From contig QYRS01000013.1 in the NCBI GenBank assembly GCA_006503535.1, forward strand, positions 1,302,001 to 1,366,000: a stretch of 64,000 nt of DNA. Direction: 5' to 3'. The translations under genes and the position numbers were made by a program. Under the pieces are notes generated by a model, which made no database searches, was not told the origin of the DNA, and worked only from the letters and a program-made list of their open reading frames with translations. This document shows positions 33,665 through 44,316 of the stretch, in pieces; positions within the stretch are counted from its first letter, which is position 1; the number at the start of each line of letters is the position of its first letter. The DNA comes from Arthrinium phaeospermum (lineage: Eukaryota > Ascomycota > Sordariomycetes > Amphisphaeriales > Apiosporaceae).

Positions 33665-34715
33665 GGTAGAATTGAAAAAGTCTCCCGGTTGACAGACTTT
33701 CCTCCCGCGTAGGTAGTGTCTTGGTGGTTGGGATGGATCGTTCTAAAAAAGAAGCATTCAACGGGCTCGCTCCCCAGACGTTTTGCGACAACAGTGGGTG
33801 CAAAGTACGCAATCACAATTAATGTTTTCCATGTGGTTCATTTGCGCAAGGAATGTTTTGAAACACTTGCGGCCGTCCACTTTAGCGGGACACTTTCGGT
33901 AAGTAACTACATGTAGAAGTAACCTGGGGTTCAATTCGGCCCCCTGGAATTCCTGTAATTGGCTTGGCTTCTGGGCTACAGGGGCGGGCGGTTTACAGCA
34001 GTCAGTGCGCTGGAGAATGCAGCGCCAGTAGTGAGATTAGGTCCGCGATGATCAACAACGGTTACGTCTCAGCCTTTTAAATGTCGACGACAAATATGAC
34101 GGTGCACCACTTCTAGATTGCAATTTTGAGTCATTGCTTCGAAGTTCCCTGCCAATTTGAGTCTACCTTGAATAGTGCGCAGTGGTTTGGTAGGCTGACT
34201 TGCTTGCAACACACAAGGCGAACAACAAGACAGTTTGCACTGCCTGTGGCTGTGCCATTGAAGCCCATGGGTTTGTTTGCGAGCTGAGCGTTCGAGGGCT
34301 GAATAGACCGTGGCAATCTTACTACTAGGCAGCGCCGGCGGCTCTTGGCCGTCAAGTTTGCCAAATCCGGCAAGAGCGTATACTGGATCCCGCCTACATA
34401 CGTAACTCTCCGGGTAGCTTAACGGCTGACATCAAAGACTGACCATGATGATGCGACATAGTATACTGTACTTGGTATGTCCTATTTGGGTAACACGCCC
34501 ATGCATCTGATTGGTTCCCATACGCTCCATAGTCCTATACTAAACGTCACCGGCTTGCATAGCCATGTATAATCCATTTGCATGCAAAGCTTTCTACATC
34601 TGCAATGTCGAATATAAAAAGCAGATGCTTCCATCAGGGTTGGAAGTGTCGATATGTGACACCAAGCAGCACATTCTCCCCGGCGAACTACCCCAGTACC
34701 TAACACTTTTCCATC
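33665..34715. promoter_or_regulatory. divergent upstream region of ARL3 and the beta-lactamase-like gene
   Basis: 1.05 kb between two divergent starts, expected to hold both promoters. No RNA gene, strong repeat or coding sequence is recognised. Confidence 0.45.
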
Positions 34716-36494
34716 ATGCTTGCCTCCTGTTGCAAGACTGCGGCTCTCGCTTCACTATGCCTGCCTGGTGTGTCTGCCAGGTTCCTTGGGCCCATGGACC
34801 CGGCACCTGTGGACATAAGCGGCAAAGACAGCATAGTGCGAGCCACTTGGGAGAATATCACTTCAAGATTTGACCAGCACTTCAGCGGCAAAGAGCGTTC
34901 CACGCTCCTTGCTGGCTTGGACAAGCACACCTTTTCCCTCGGCGTATTTTCTACATACGACACCGAGGCCGCTGGAAGCCTCCAGTACCATCACACCGGC
35001 CCTGATGTCAAGAACGCCTCGAACGGTGTGAACACAGTCGACGGCGACAGCATCTACCGCGTTGCCAGCCTGAGCAAGCTCTTCACTGTCTTTGCCGGCT
35101 TGATCGAGCTCAAGCCCCAAGACTGGAACTTGCCCATGACTGAAATCTTCCCGGAGATTGCCGAACTACCCAACGATGGCCCTATCCGCCATGTGGACTG
35201 GCACACGGTCACCCCGCTCGGCCTCGCTTCACAGATCTCTGGGGTTCCTCGAGATGGGAAGCCCTTTGACACAGGCGATCTATGGTATACACTGTTGGGC
35301 CTCACCGGAGAGCCGCCAGTGGATCCTGCAACATTGGGGTTTCCACCCCTGAGCATTGAAGAGGTCGAGGCATCAGTGCCCTGTAAAGGTTACAACTGTT
35401 CCGGGGTGGACTATATCAAGGGGCTACAGGGCCCAACCTTCCTGCCCTGGCAGACACCAGGCTATGCGGACACGGGCTTTATCTTGCTGGGGCAGGCTAT
35501 AGCCCGACTTAGCAACATGACGATTGAGGAATACTATCGAAAGGCCGTCCTGGGTCCACTGGGCATGGCAAAGACTACTGCCATAACCCCGACCGAGCAG
35601 GGCTTCCCAGGCTATGTAGTGGTGGCACCCCTTGAAGGCTTCGCCGTCCAGGGAGGCATCACGAGTGCATCTGGTGGTGTATTCTCGACGACGAACGACC
35701 TGGCCAAACTGGGTGTCGGCATTCTCAACTCGACGCTGTTGCCGGCCGACCAGACTCGCAAGTGGATGAAGCCCTCGACCTTCATGGCGCACCCGGACTT
35801 TGCCCAAGGCATGGGCTGGGAGATCTACCGGTACACTCACCGAGAAACCGGCCACATAACGGACTTGTACACCAAGCTGGGCGACTCCGGAAGCTACTCG
35901 AGTTACCTGGTCCTGATCCCCGACTACGACGTGGGCTTCAGCGTCATCCAGGCCAGCGGGATCGCGGATGCGGCCGCCCGCAGCGCCGCCACGCAACTCC
36001 TCGCGGATATCGTGAGCGAGGCGATTCTGCCTGCTCTCCAGAACCAGGCCGCCGTCGAATCCAAGCGCAACTTCGTGGGGACTTACACGGACGGCAAGAA
36101 CTCGTCGCTCGTCCTGGCTTACAACGAGACGGCCAGCAACGGGGCCGGCTTGACCCTTGTCTCGTTCACCAGCGGGGGTCACGACATGATGGCTCAACTA
36201 ACCGCGCAACTTGGCGGTGCTCAGCTGGTCTTGCAACCTGCCATTGCTGCCTCGGGGCGGCCGACGAGGCAGTTGTCTTTCCAGGCCACGCCCGTCGTGG
36301 ACCCGGCCGCAGAAGGCGCGGCAACTGGCCTCTTTTCCAAGCAGTTTGCCGTCAACTCGGACTGGATCATCAACAATGTCGCGACATACGGTGGACAAGG
36401 ACTGGGGACTTTCATCTTCGATGTTTCCGCCCAGGGAGAGGCGACGGCGGTGACCCCAGCATTCCTCCGCAAAGCCTACCGGAGACAGAACTGA
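34716..36494 (+). CDS. secreted serine beta-lactamase-like protein (class C/PBP fold)
   Basis: A single exon of 592 aa. The N-terminus MLASCCKTAALASLCLPGVSA is a likely signal peptide, and several NxS/T sites (NIT, NAS, NCS, NMT, NST, NSS) suggest a glycosylated secreted protein. The beta-lactamase/transpeptidase fold (PF00144 type) is shown by YRVASLSKLFT, with nucleophile Ser118 and general-base Lys121 (SxxK). TPGYADTGFILLG has Tyr250 in the second motif, with Asp where many members have Asn. GDSGSYSSYLVLIP fits the third (HTG/KTG-like) motif, here without His or Lys. GGVFSTTNDLAKLG is also typical. A separate lipocalin-like C-terminal part follows residue ~440. Fungal members are esterases, peptidases or lactamases; the substrate cannot be told here. 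Confidence 0.88.
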   Translation: MLASCCKTAALASLCLPGVSARFLGPMDPAPVDISGKDSIVRATWENITSRFDQHFSGKERSTLLAGLDKHTFSLGVFSTYDTEAAGSLQYHHTGPDVKNASNGVNTVDGDSIYRVASLSKLFTVFAGLIELKPQDWNLPMTEIFPEIAELPNDGPIRHVDWHTVTPLGLASQISGVPRDGKPFDTGDLWYTLLGLTGEPPVDPATLGFPPLSIEEVEASVPCKGYNCSGVDYIKGLQGPTFLPWQTPGYADTGFILLGQAIARLSNMTIEEYYRKAVLGPLGMAKTTAITPTEQGFPGYVVVAPLEGFAVQGGITSASGGVFSTTNDLAKLGVGILNSTLLPADQTRKWMKPSTFMAHPDFAQGMGWEIYRYTHRETGHITDLYTKLGDSGSYSSYLVLIPDYDVGFSVIQASGIADAAARSAATQLLADIVSEAILPALQNQAAVESKRNFVGTYTDGKNSSLVLAYNETASNGAGLTLVSFTSGGHDMMAQLTAQLGGAQLVLQPAIAASGRPTRQLSFQATPVVDPAAEGAATGLFSKQFAVNSDWIINNVATYGGQGLGTFIFDVSAQGEATAVTPAFLRKAYRRQN

Positions 36495-37027
36495 TTGTTG
36501 GTGTCAGATTGGAGGCAGGGAGGGACGTTTTATTCTTACCACCAGCCAAAACACATTTGGTACTGCCTTGCATTCTTTTTGTATTGTAGGAAACCGACAA
36601 TTTGATCGATTTCATGGTTGATATTGATGTCACTTACATAATGTACATAAGTACTCCCATAAATTACATCCATGCATTGCATATTACCCTGCCAGCGGCT
36701 GATTGCATGTGTACATTGGTCGATACAAGTAGGATTGGATTGTCGCCCAGACCCGAGAGCCTGTAGGTCTTGTCTGCCTGGCGCCTCCCTCACGTCATGA
36801 CGCATTAGGTTGGGTCGCGCTTCGGCTAGCTAGGCAAGTAGCTCCCACGCGCCCTGCATTCACTTGCACGCTTACTTACTTGTGATTACATGGCAGCAGC
36901 ATCATCGCACGAACCTGGAGAAGATTCGGATCGCTGTCTCCCTGGTTCAGTCAATCAACCCTCGGAAGATTAAAACCGAGAAAGCATTCTCACTACACAT
37001 TCAGCACCGTTGGGGAATGATCTAGAG
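36495..37027. other. intergenic region
   Basis: 533 bp between two same-strand genes: a 3' UTR and the next promoter. Nothing else is recognised. Confidence 0.45.
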
Positions 37028-38811
37028 ATGGCGCCCGTTCCGAATCTCTACCCGCCGAGGTACGTTTGTCTTCACATGCACACTCAGTCGCATTCTCACG
37101 CCGATACTAACGGTCATTTCTTGGGTTGTTTGTAGCTATGTGCCGCTGGGCGTGGCCGGCGCTCACTTGAGCCTGGTCCTCTACTTGTCTTACGCTGTCG
37201 GCTCCAGTCTGTACACATCATACAAGTCGCAGTCCCCGTCGCAGCACACGCGACAGCGCCTGTCGAGACGAGTCAAGTTGGCGCCCGTTTTCGTTGGGCT
37301 CGCTACCGCCGCGCTGTCCCTGGCCGCATACTCGGCTGTCCGATATGCGGCTCTGTCTTACAGGGCCTGGGCCGACCACAGAGGATATGCGCTGCCTCAA
37401 CGGTATGTCCACTTCCATACCACATCAAACAGGTCGTTTCGTTTCTGCTAACATCGCGCCCAGATGGTTCGGGGACGGGGGTCTTGTTCCAGACACCACC
37501 AGTAATTCGACTGAGCTGTACGTCGCGCACTGGTTGAGTGACACTCCGGTCTACTTTGATGCAATCGAGATCATCGCCGAGAAAGCACGGCGCTTCTGGT
37601 GGGGACAGCAGATTGATCTGGCCACTGTCGCTTGGAGCATGCTGTTGGCCATCGAAGGGCGCCGGAGACGAATCCCCTTGCTGCCGGCCTTCATGGCGCT
37701 CGCGCACTTGGTGAACCTGTCCTACGCCCAAAACCTCTTCTACCTGGCTCTGTTGCTTACGCCAGCACCCATCCCGTCCGGAGAGGGTGGTCTGGAGCTC
37801 CCTGTGGCCCCTGCCCCTGCTTCGCTTTGGACGAGATTGCACAACGCCTTCTTCCCCCCGAAGCCCAACAACTGGTGCCCTCACCCGGCCGTCTTTCTGG
37901 CTGGCCTGGCAGTGAACCTTGCCGCTATCGGACTGCTCCCCCATGCGGCCGAAACGCCTTCGTTTGTGAAGGTGGTCATGGTCTCCCGGGTGGCCACATT
38001 CCTGCCTTTGCTCCTGCCGAAAGTGGTGCCCGTAAGCTGGGGTACAGTCCACCCGCACCCTCACGACGCCTATAGCTCGTTCACGACTCTGTTTCGATTT
38101 CTCTCCGCGGCCAGCTTCTTTCTCCACGCAAAGGCTACCTGGTATGGGCTGAGTTATAACTTACCGAACTCCCATTACCACCGCCACAGCCGCTTCCTTC
38201 CCTGGGACGTCGAGGAGCGATCTACCTGGGAGCGTAGCACCACCGCCCTGGGCAAAGTCATTGGCTCCATTTCCGATCACCCGGTCGTCACGGCCGTCGG
38301 CTGGGACGCTCTGATCTGTGTTGTGAGCCTGGGGGTCTGGGCCGCGGTCCGCGCCACGGACGTCCAGGCCATCATCAAATCCGCCGTGCCTTACTACGGC
38401 ACCGACATCGCCGGAGCGCTGCCGTCCTCCAAGGAGGACGCTTCGGAAAAGAAGATCAAGACCGAGCCCAGAGACGACGAAAGCCCGGAACCAGAGCCCT
38501 GCACGGCGCGGAAGGGAAGTGGCCGGGCCAAAGGCAGGTTGGCGAGCATTGCGAGCTCCAGTGGCGCCAGCGAGGATATTGCAGCGTCGTCGACGCCGCG
38601 CCAGAGAGGCCGGGCCAACAGGCAGCTCGCGGAAGAAGAGAAGGCCTACGAGCCGACCGCTAAAGAGGCCCGAGAGGTCGTTGAGGGGGACATCTTGCCC
38701 CCTGAAGAGCTTGACTGGGAGAGTGCCTCGCTATCCTGGGGGCTTGCTGCCCTCGGTGGGCTGGGTTGCGCTTGCGCCGGTGTTTTTGGGGGCGAGAGCA
38801 TCTCGCGATAG
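37028..38811 (+). CDS. unrecognised multi-pass membrane protein
   Basis: Exons are 37028..37059, 37136..37402 and 37464..38811, giving 548 aa; all junctions are GT-AG and in frame. I do not recognise the family. Hydrophobic segments suggest eight or nine membrane spans: two before residue ~80, a cluster at ~150-200, three more up to ~350, another at VGWDALICVVSLGVWAAV, and one at the very C-terminus. Conserved-looking loops include HWLSDTPVYFDAIEIIAEKARRFWWGQ and the His-rich NSHYHRHSRFLPWD, either of which could be functional. A hydrophilic Lys/Glu/Ser-rich loop of about 110 residues precedes the last span. The consistent splicing and high codon GC argue for a real gene. Confidence 0.8.
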
Positions 38812-40020
38812 AACTTGTTTGCGTCAAATGATTGGGTTGTGCGAGTGAGTATACGCTTGGGCTGGAAAAGGGGGACACCTTTGTCAGAGGAAGTAAACAG
38901 GGGTTTCTGGACGTGCATGCTATGGTCAGACTGGTTCTCTCCGCCCTTGAAGGCTGCTTTCGTTTTCGGTATTTGACAATGGATCATGGAGTTTCTCTCA
39001 TCCCTTCTGGGAGCAGTGTTGTGTGTTTCTATGCTTCCGTTTCCGAGTGCTTTATCTGTTCCTAGCAGCCGACGACTTGGGCATTACCGCATAACAGAGG
39101 TCCGACGGGAATACACAAGCGACCCGATTTTTCTGTCCGATATATCCAAGTGTACCTACCCTTCTGCGGAGCAGCAGCAGCAGTCAGTGACAGGAATAAC
39201 CCGCTAACCCAATATCCCGAAGAAGTAATTCTTCGGAGACTTGCTAGCTCAGTGTCCAAGTAACGTTACAGACGTCGAATACGTATTTCGCGATTTTGAT
39301 GCTAATGGCCTGGTATCGCTTCGTTCGAACAATCTGGACCACACTCGATAGGACGGCCGCTCAACGTAACAATGTGGATTTCTCCATGCGAAAAGGGCCG
39401 CCAGATCTCGGGTGTCAGATCTGCCTACTTTTGAGCAACGTTAAGACGACACATGGCTAATAAGACACACGCGAAGAAGATTGCGAGATAGAGACGATAC
39501 TTATTCCCGACGCCGAGCACAAAATGATGGGATATCAACATAGGGAATCCCATTCTTCGGGAGCCTATTTACATAGGCCCCTCGCTGCCGCGAACCCGAG
39601 GTTCGGGTCGGGGCAAAACTAGTAAAACATATAGGATGAACTTAATCCCCGAAAACGAGCATAACTCGCGGGGTTCGCATCTCGAAATATGTACATGCGA
39701 TGGCTGCGGTGGTCTTCGGTGACCGCCGCTTAGTATGCAGTATATGCATTTCCCCATGGTGTTCTTGGAAATGCCTAGTCAGGCAGGCCCCTTTCCAATT
39801 AGCCTTGGTGGTAGGCCTCCACCAATGTCATGAAATAAAATCCCGGTGGTAAAACAACGACCCCCAACGCCTTGCGATGAAACCCAAGCACCCGTAATCA
39901 ATATCGTACCCAATTGTGCGACCATGGGCATTCCGTCCGTATCCGATTCCTTAGCCCAACCATGCCCAATAATACACGCAGCCCTTGCGTTGTCCTTCTA
40001 AAACCAAAATCGTCCTGCGT
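38812..40020. other. convergent intergenic region
   Basis: 1.2 kb between convergent 3' ends. It contains a short (CAG) run near 39170 and a perfect hairpin listed separately. No gene is supported on either strand. Confidence 0.5.
39217..39236 (+). other. perfect 8-bp hairpin with GTAA loop
   Basis: CCGAAGAA and TTCTTCGG flank a GTAA loop (GNRA-type in RNA) about 400 nt after the upstream gene's stop codon. It may be a transcript 3'-end element, but no role is demonstrated. Confidence 0.5.
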
Positions 40021-41291
40021 TTATAACCACTCGCGGGCCTCTTGTTTGTGTTGTTGTCCCGGTAACGACGTAACGGAATCCTGCGGCCTCCAGTATCGGT
40101 CTTCTGACATGGGGCTCTCGTTCCTCGTAATTGTCGGGGCATATGTGGGCTTCGCGTGATGCTGGTACACCAAGGGGATCGAGCCGTCGTTCGATTCGGC
40201 GTCATCGGCCACATGTCCCTCGGCTTGTCTCTTCCTCTTCATCTGCTCTGCTCGGAGTGCAGCCTTGGCCGTCCTCATCCGCTTGTAGATGATAACGCCG
40301 ACGACGATGGTGACGGCAAAGGTAACGCCGAGCACAGCGTTTTGCACCTGGGAACCTTCCTTCTCGGCGACCAGCAAGACACCTAGGTAGACTAGGATGA
40401 TCTGCTTGGGTAGGGTCAAGAAGGTGGCCACGGCGAAGTGCCAGAACTTGACGTCGCAGGTGGCGAACACCGCGGTGGAAAAGTGCGAGGGGATGATGGA
40501 AAATCGAATCCAAAATACAATCCAGAATCCACCATCTCGTGTTAGCCGGGCGAGAGAGGCGTAGTTCAGATTAGTCCTTTCCATCTTGATGGCCTTTTGG
40601 CGCAGCAACGACTTGAAGGCGAACCAGGTGCCGACTGCAAGCAATCGGGTGTTAGTACATCCGATAATGAGAAGCTGGGGCGAGGGGGCGGTGGTATACC
40701 TTCTCCCAAGAACGTGCCCGCCGCAACGAGGCCGAAACCGATCCACAGGCCATAGACCACACCACACAGAAGCGCGACGACTTCGTGTCCAAACAACGGG
40801 GGAAAAGAGATGATGATGAGAATGACAATGGGTATGAGCCAGCCTGCTGGTAGATCACGGACTTTTTCCGAGAAGGGCCTCAAGATCTGTGGTCGGAGAT
40901 GTCAGTCACTAGTCTCAAGTAGCGTGGTAGCGCACAGCACCGTGGGGTTGTCACTAACCTCGACGACTTGGTCATGATAGATAACCAGCAGACCTGTAAG
41001 TACACCCACGATAACCATAAGGATATGCCACGCTGTTGGTTGTCGTCCAAGTTAGCTAAATTCAACAGAAACCAAAGCCATGGACGATCGGCCAAAGAAG
41101 AAGGGGTAGGGGGGTTGCGTACGTAGGTATTTGGGACTCAGGAAGAATCTCTTCCAATCGAAGGGCCTGAAGTCATATTCGGTGTCTGCCGGTGCGCCGC
41201 CGTGTTGTGATTGCGGAGGAGCGCTGCCCATCTCGAGATCCGGTCGTTGTTGCGTCTCCGGTTTGGATTGCTGCACGGCAGGTTCCTGCAT
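40021..41291 (-). CDS. TVP38/DedA-family (SNARE-associated Golgi) membrane protein
   Basis: Exons are 41123..41291, 40959..41032, 40700..40886 and 40021..40634, giving 347 aa, close to yeast Tvp38 (337). The VTT/DedA domain is clear: LPAGWLIPIVILIIISFPPLFGHEVVALLCGVVYGLWIGF followed by AAGTFLGEVGTWFAFK, which is restored across intron 3. FWIRFSIIPSHFSTAVFATC and FLTLPKQIILVYLGVLL follow. DedA-superfamily proteins act as lipid scramblases or in membrane trafficking at ER and Golgi. The N-terminus is Gln/Pro-rich and cytosolic, the C-terminus basic then Ser-rich. Intron 2 has the unusual donor GTTAGT. Fungi carry several paralogs, so direct orthology to TVP38 is not claimed. Confidence 0.9.
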
Positions 41292-44200
41292 AATGGCCGG
41301 TCTGGGGGAAGTAGAAGCACCGTAATACCTAGTAGGACGGGTAATAGTGTAGTGTGTATGTAGAGTAGTGGTGGTATGTATATATGTACAACAAAGAAAA
41401 ACCAATAAAAAGATACGGCACCACTCTCAACACACAACTACAAGAAACGAAAACAATGAACGAACAGGTCGGGACTGGACAGGACGGGAACAAACAAGGA
41501 CCCAAAAGGATATTATCATTGAACGAGTTGAGTTGGTGACGATGCGACGGCGAGAAATGAATGAATGAATGGAAGAAAGGTTGAAACCAGTCGGTTTGAC
41601 AGTCGGCGGGGGGTGTTTGTGGGTAGGTTCGCCAGGGTTCCTTTCTTTGTCTGACCGGGGGCGTAAAGAGGTACAGTAGGTACAGTAGTAGTAGCTGTGT
41701 AGTGCCAAGGGCGTGGTGCGTAGCCAGAGCCTGCCAATCCTGCACAGGCTTGTTGCTTGGTAGGCGCATCTTGAGACTGCGACGATCTACACGCGTTTCA
41801 ATAGCCCCTTAATCCCATCCAAATCCATGCAGCTTCCCACAGCACAGCCTTCCCACTCGCTAATACGGCGTGTACCAGCTTCGCGACATGGATGATGGCA
41901 CAACGACAGAGCCCACGAGCGGCCCGTGGGGCGGCGACGCCTTGATTTCGGACAAGTCGAGTTAAAGGACCACCAGCTAATAACTGATCAGATTAAGCAT
42001 TTGTCATGGCTTTCGTGGATGGATGGCAGTTCCCATCTTGCCCGCTGCCCGCTGCCCGCTGCCGATGGAAAAAGGGTCTCTCTCTCTTTTTTTTTAATGG
42101 CACCATTTATCCACGACCGATCCAAACTTCTAAAGTTAGCAGGGCAGATTCGACCTAGCCACCAATCTTACAAGGTACATACATACATATGTAAGCAAAC
42201 TACTGCTCATAGCCCTGGAGATGGAGCAGCCGACTATGTCCAATTGATTGATTGAAGGCGAAGCGCCAAACGTGTAGCACAGCAAACCAAGCGCCGGCTG
42301 TCTTCTTACACATGTGGTGTGGCTGAGCGAGCGGGCGTGTGTTGTCTCGCACTACCTGCCCGCACTAGGCGTGTAGTACATTTCTATTTAATGCGACATG
42401 TCCCTAGCTTAGCGGCCTCGTAGAGCAGACTGCCCAGCGCCCCCCTTCAGCGGCACGTAAGCCCTGTAAGGGAGGAGGCTAGCGTCCAAGTGTAACGCTC
42501 CGTCCTAGGCGCGCTTACTGACACCTCGCCGTGCCTGCTTCAAGCATTGATTGATTGAACAAAGACGGGACTCTGACTTATGTACTGCACATGTCAGACA
42601 GTATTGGGGCCATCGCAAGCGACAGGCAGGCCAAGTTACATCGCCCGTACGGGAAGCCGGTTTCCCAACTCGCCTTGGTTGGCCATTCTTCACACGCTGC
42701 ATTGAGGCTGACCTCATCCTTTTGAAGATCTTGCTGCCAAGCAATTACCCAGGGACCGGCAGTGGGACGCTGAGATCCGTCAGCCGGCATTCGTCAGCCA
42801 GTGAATGCCGATCACTGGGGTAGGGCGGACCTGATGTCAATTGGGATCATTATTGAATGGCAAAATCGAACCTAGCGGCATGTGATAAAATACTTGGCGT
42901 ACAAGTAGACGTGAGCTGACCTCATCGATCCAATTGGTCCAATTGAGAGACTCTTGACAACAGCGAACTGCGAACTGCGAACTGCGACCACAGCCAATTG
43001 ACCAGTAAACAAGCGCAATCAAGTACATAATATATGTACATACTTACGGGCACACCACCTGAAACAACCCATAGGGTAGGATTTATGCTCGCACCACCAA
43101 CAACACTCACGGCTCGACGGGAAGGTCTACACCAAACCGGTTCGTCTTTATACCAGCCTGGACCTTGTATCGATGATCCTAGATCGACCGGTAGCTGGCT
43201 ATTGCTTGCAAAGTCTCGATCCTTTTAGGCCCGCCTCGACCTCGAACCCGGCTGCCCGCCCTCCGTCTTGGGCCCTGCATCAGTCAAGATATCGATACCA
43301 CCGCACGGCTTTCCCGGAACGACAGGCGCCCGGATCTCCTTTGCCCTTTACTCTCCTACATTCGACTTATCTCCTGCCATAGCTTCTCTCGACCGAAAAA
43401 TAGGCTTTCTTCTCGAACCCGAGCCGCCTAAGTCGGGTAGAGGGCGCGACAATGCACGCATCGGTCAATGGGCTGGTCGCTCAGACTTATCAGGCCGTGT
43501 TTTGCTGTCACCAAGAACCTACTCGCTATTAGGTTATTTGATCACTGACACTTTATTTTCGTTCGGGCCGTGCCATGTTTATCTGCATGAGTCTCTCGAC
43601 CAAGTGCGACATTCCCACCCCGTTCTCTGGCCTTTGCCCAAGTGTATGCTGGGATGACTGTCTCACTAGTGAGGGCATGCTCATCTTACAGCACGTTCAC
43701 ACCATATAAATGGGATGAACTGCTTCTCCATGGCTTCCGACCGGAGAACCTCGGGCGGCCCGTTGACCCAATGCATAGCAGTGCATATGCCAGGTGATTT
43801 AAAATGTTCTGCTTGGCGAAGAGTAAGATGGTGCAGCAGCTTCCAGAGTCGGGCGTGCTCTCCAGCAAGGCAGGCTGCCTCTATTTGATTTGCATGACAA
43901 ATTCATACTTAGCCCTCTTCCTACTTGCTAATACGATTGCAGACTTGCACGATACTTTAGGCTGCTCAAGTGCTAGGCACGTCCGAGTGTCGCGCAGCTG
44001 TGTCGAGTCTAGTTGCGTAGTATCTCTCTGTCTTTCAAGCCGATGGTACTGTTGGGTTGGACGGTTTCGGACCCGACAAAGGCAACAATGATGTTATCGT
44101 TGAGGCCCCCATAATGAACAGTATGCTCCCATAGAACGGGACTCGCTCGAATCCGGTCCAGGTCACCTTCCCTTTGTCCACTCATGGCCTACTGTTCTTC

Positions 44201-44316
44201 TGGATGAAGGCGAGGATGCGAAAGCTAAGGTGACGAGGCGGCAAAGTTACTAAACGGGATACACAAAGCTCGATCTCGCAACCGCATCGCCGAACCAGCC
44301 ATATAGGGACAACAAT
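41292..44316. promoter_or_regulatory. 3-kb divergent intergenic region
   Basis: 3 kb between two divergent membrane-protein genes. It has tandem heptamers CCCGCTG (about 42041..42062) and CGAACTG (about 42963..42984), two copies of TTGATTGATTGAA (near 42243 and 42546), and AT-rich leader sequence. No coding gene or RNA gene could be supported. Confidence 0.5.
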
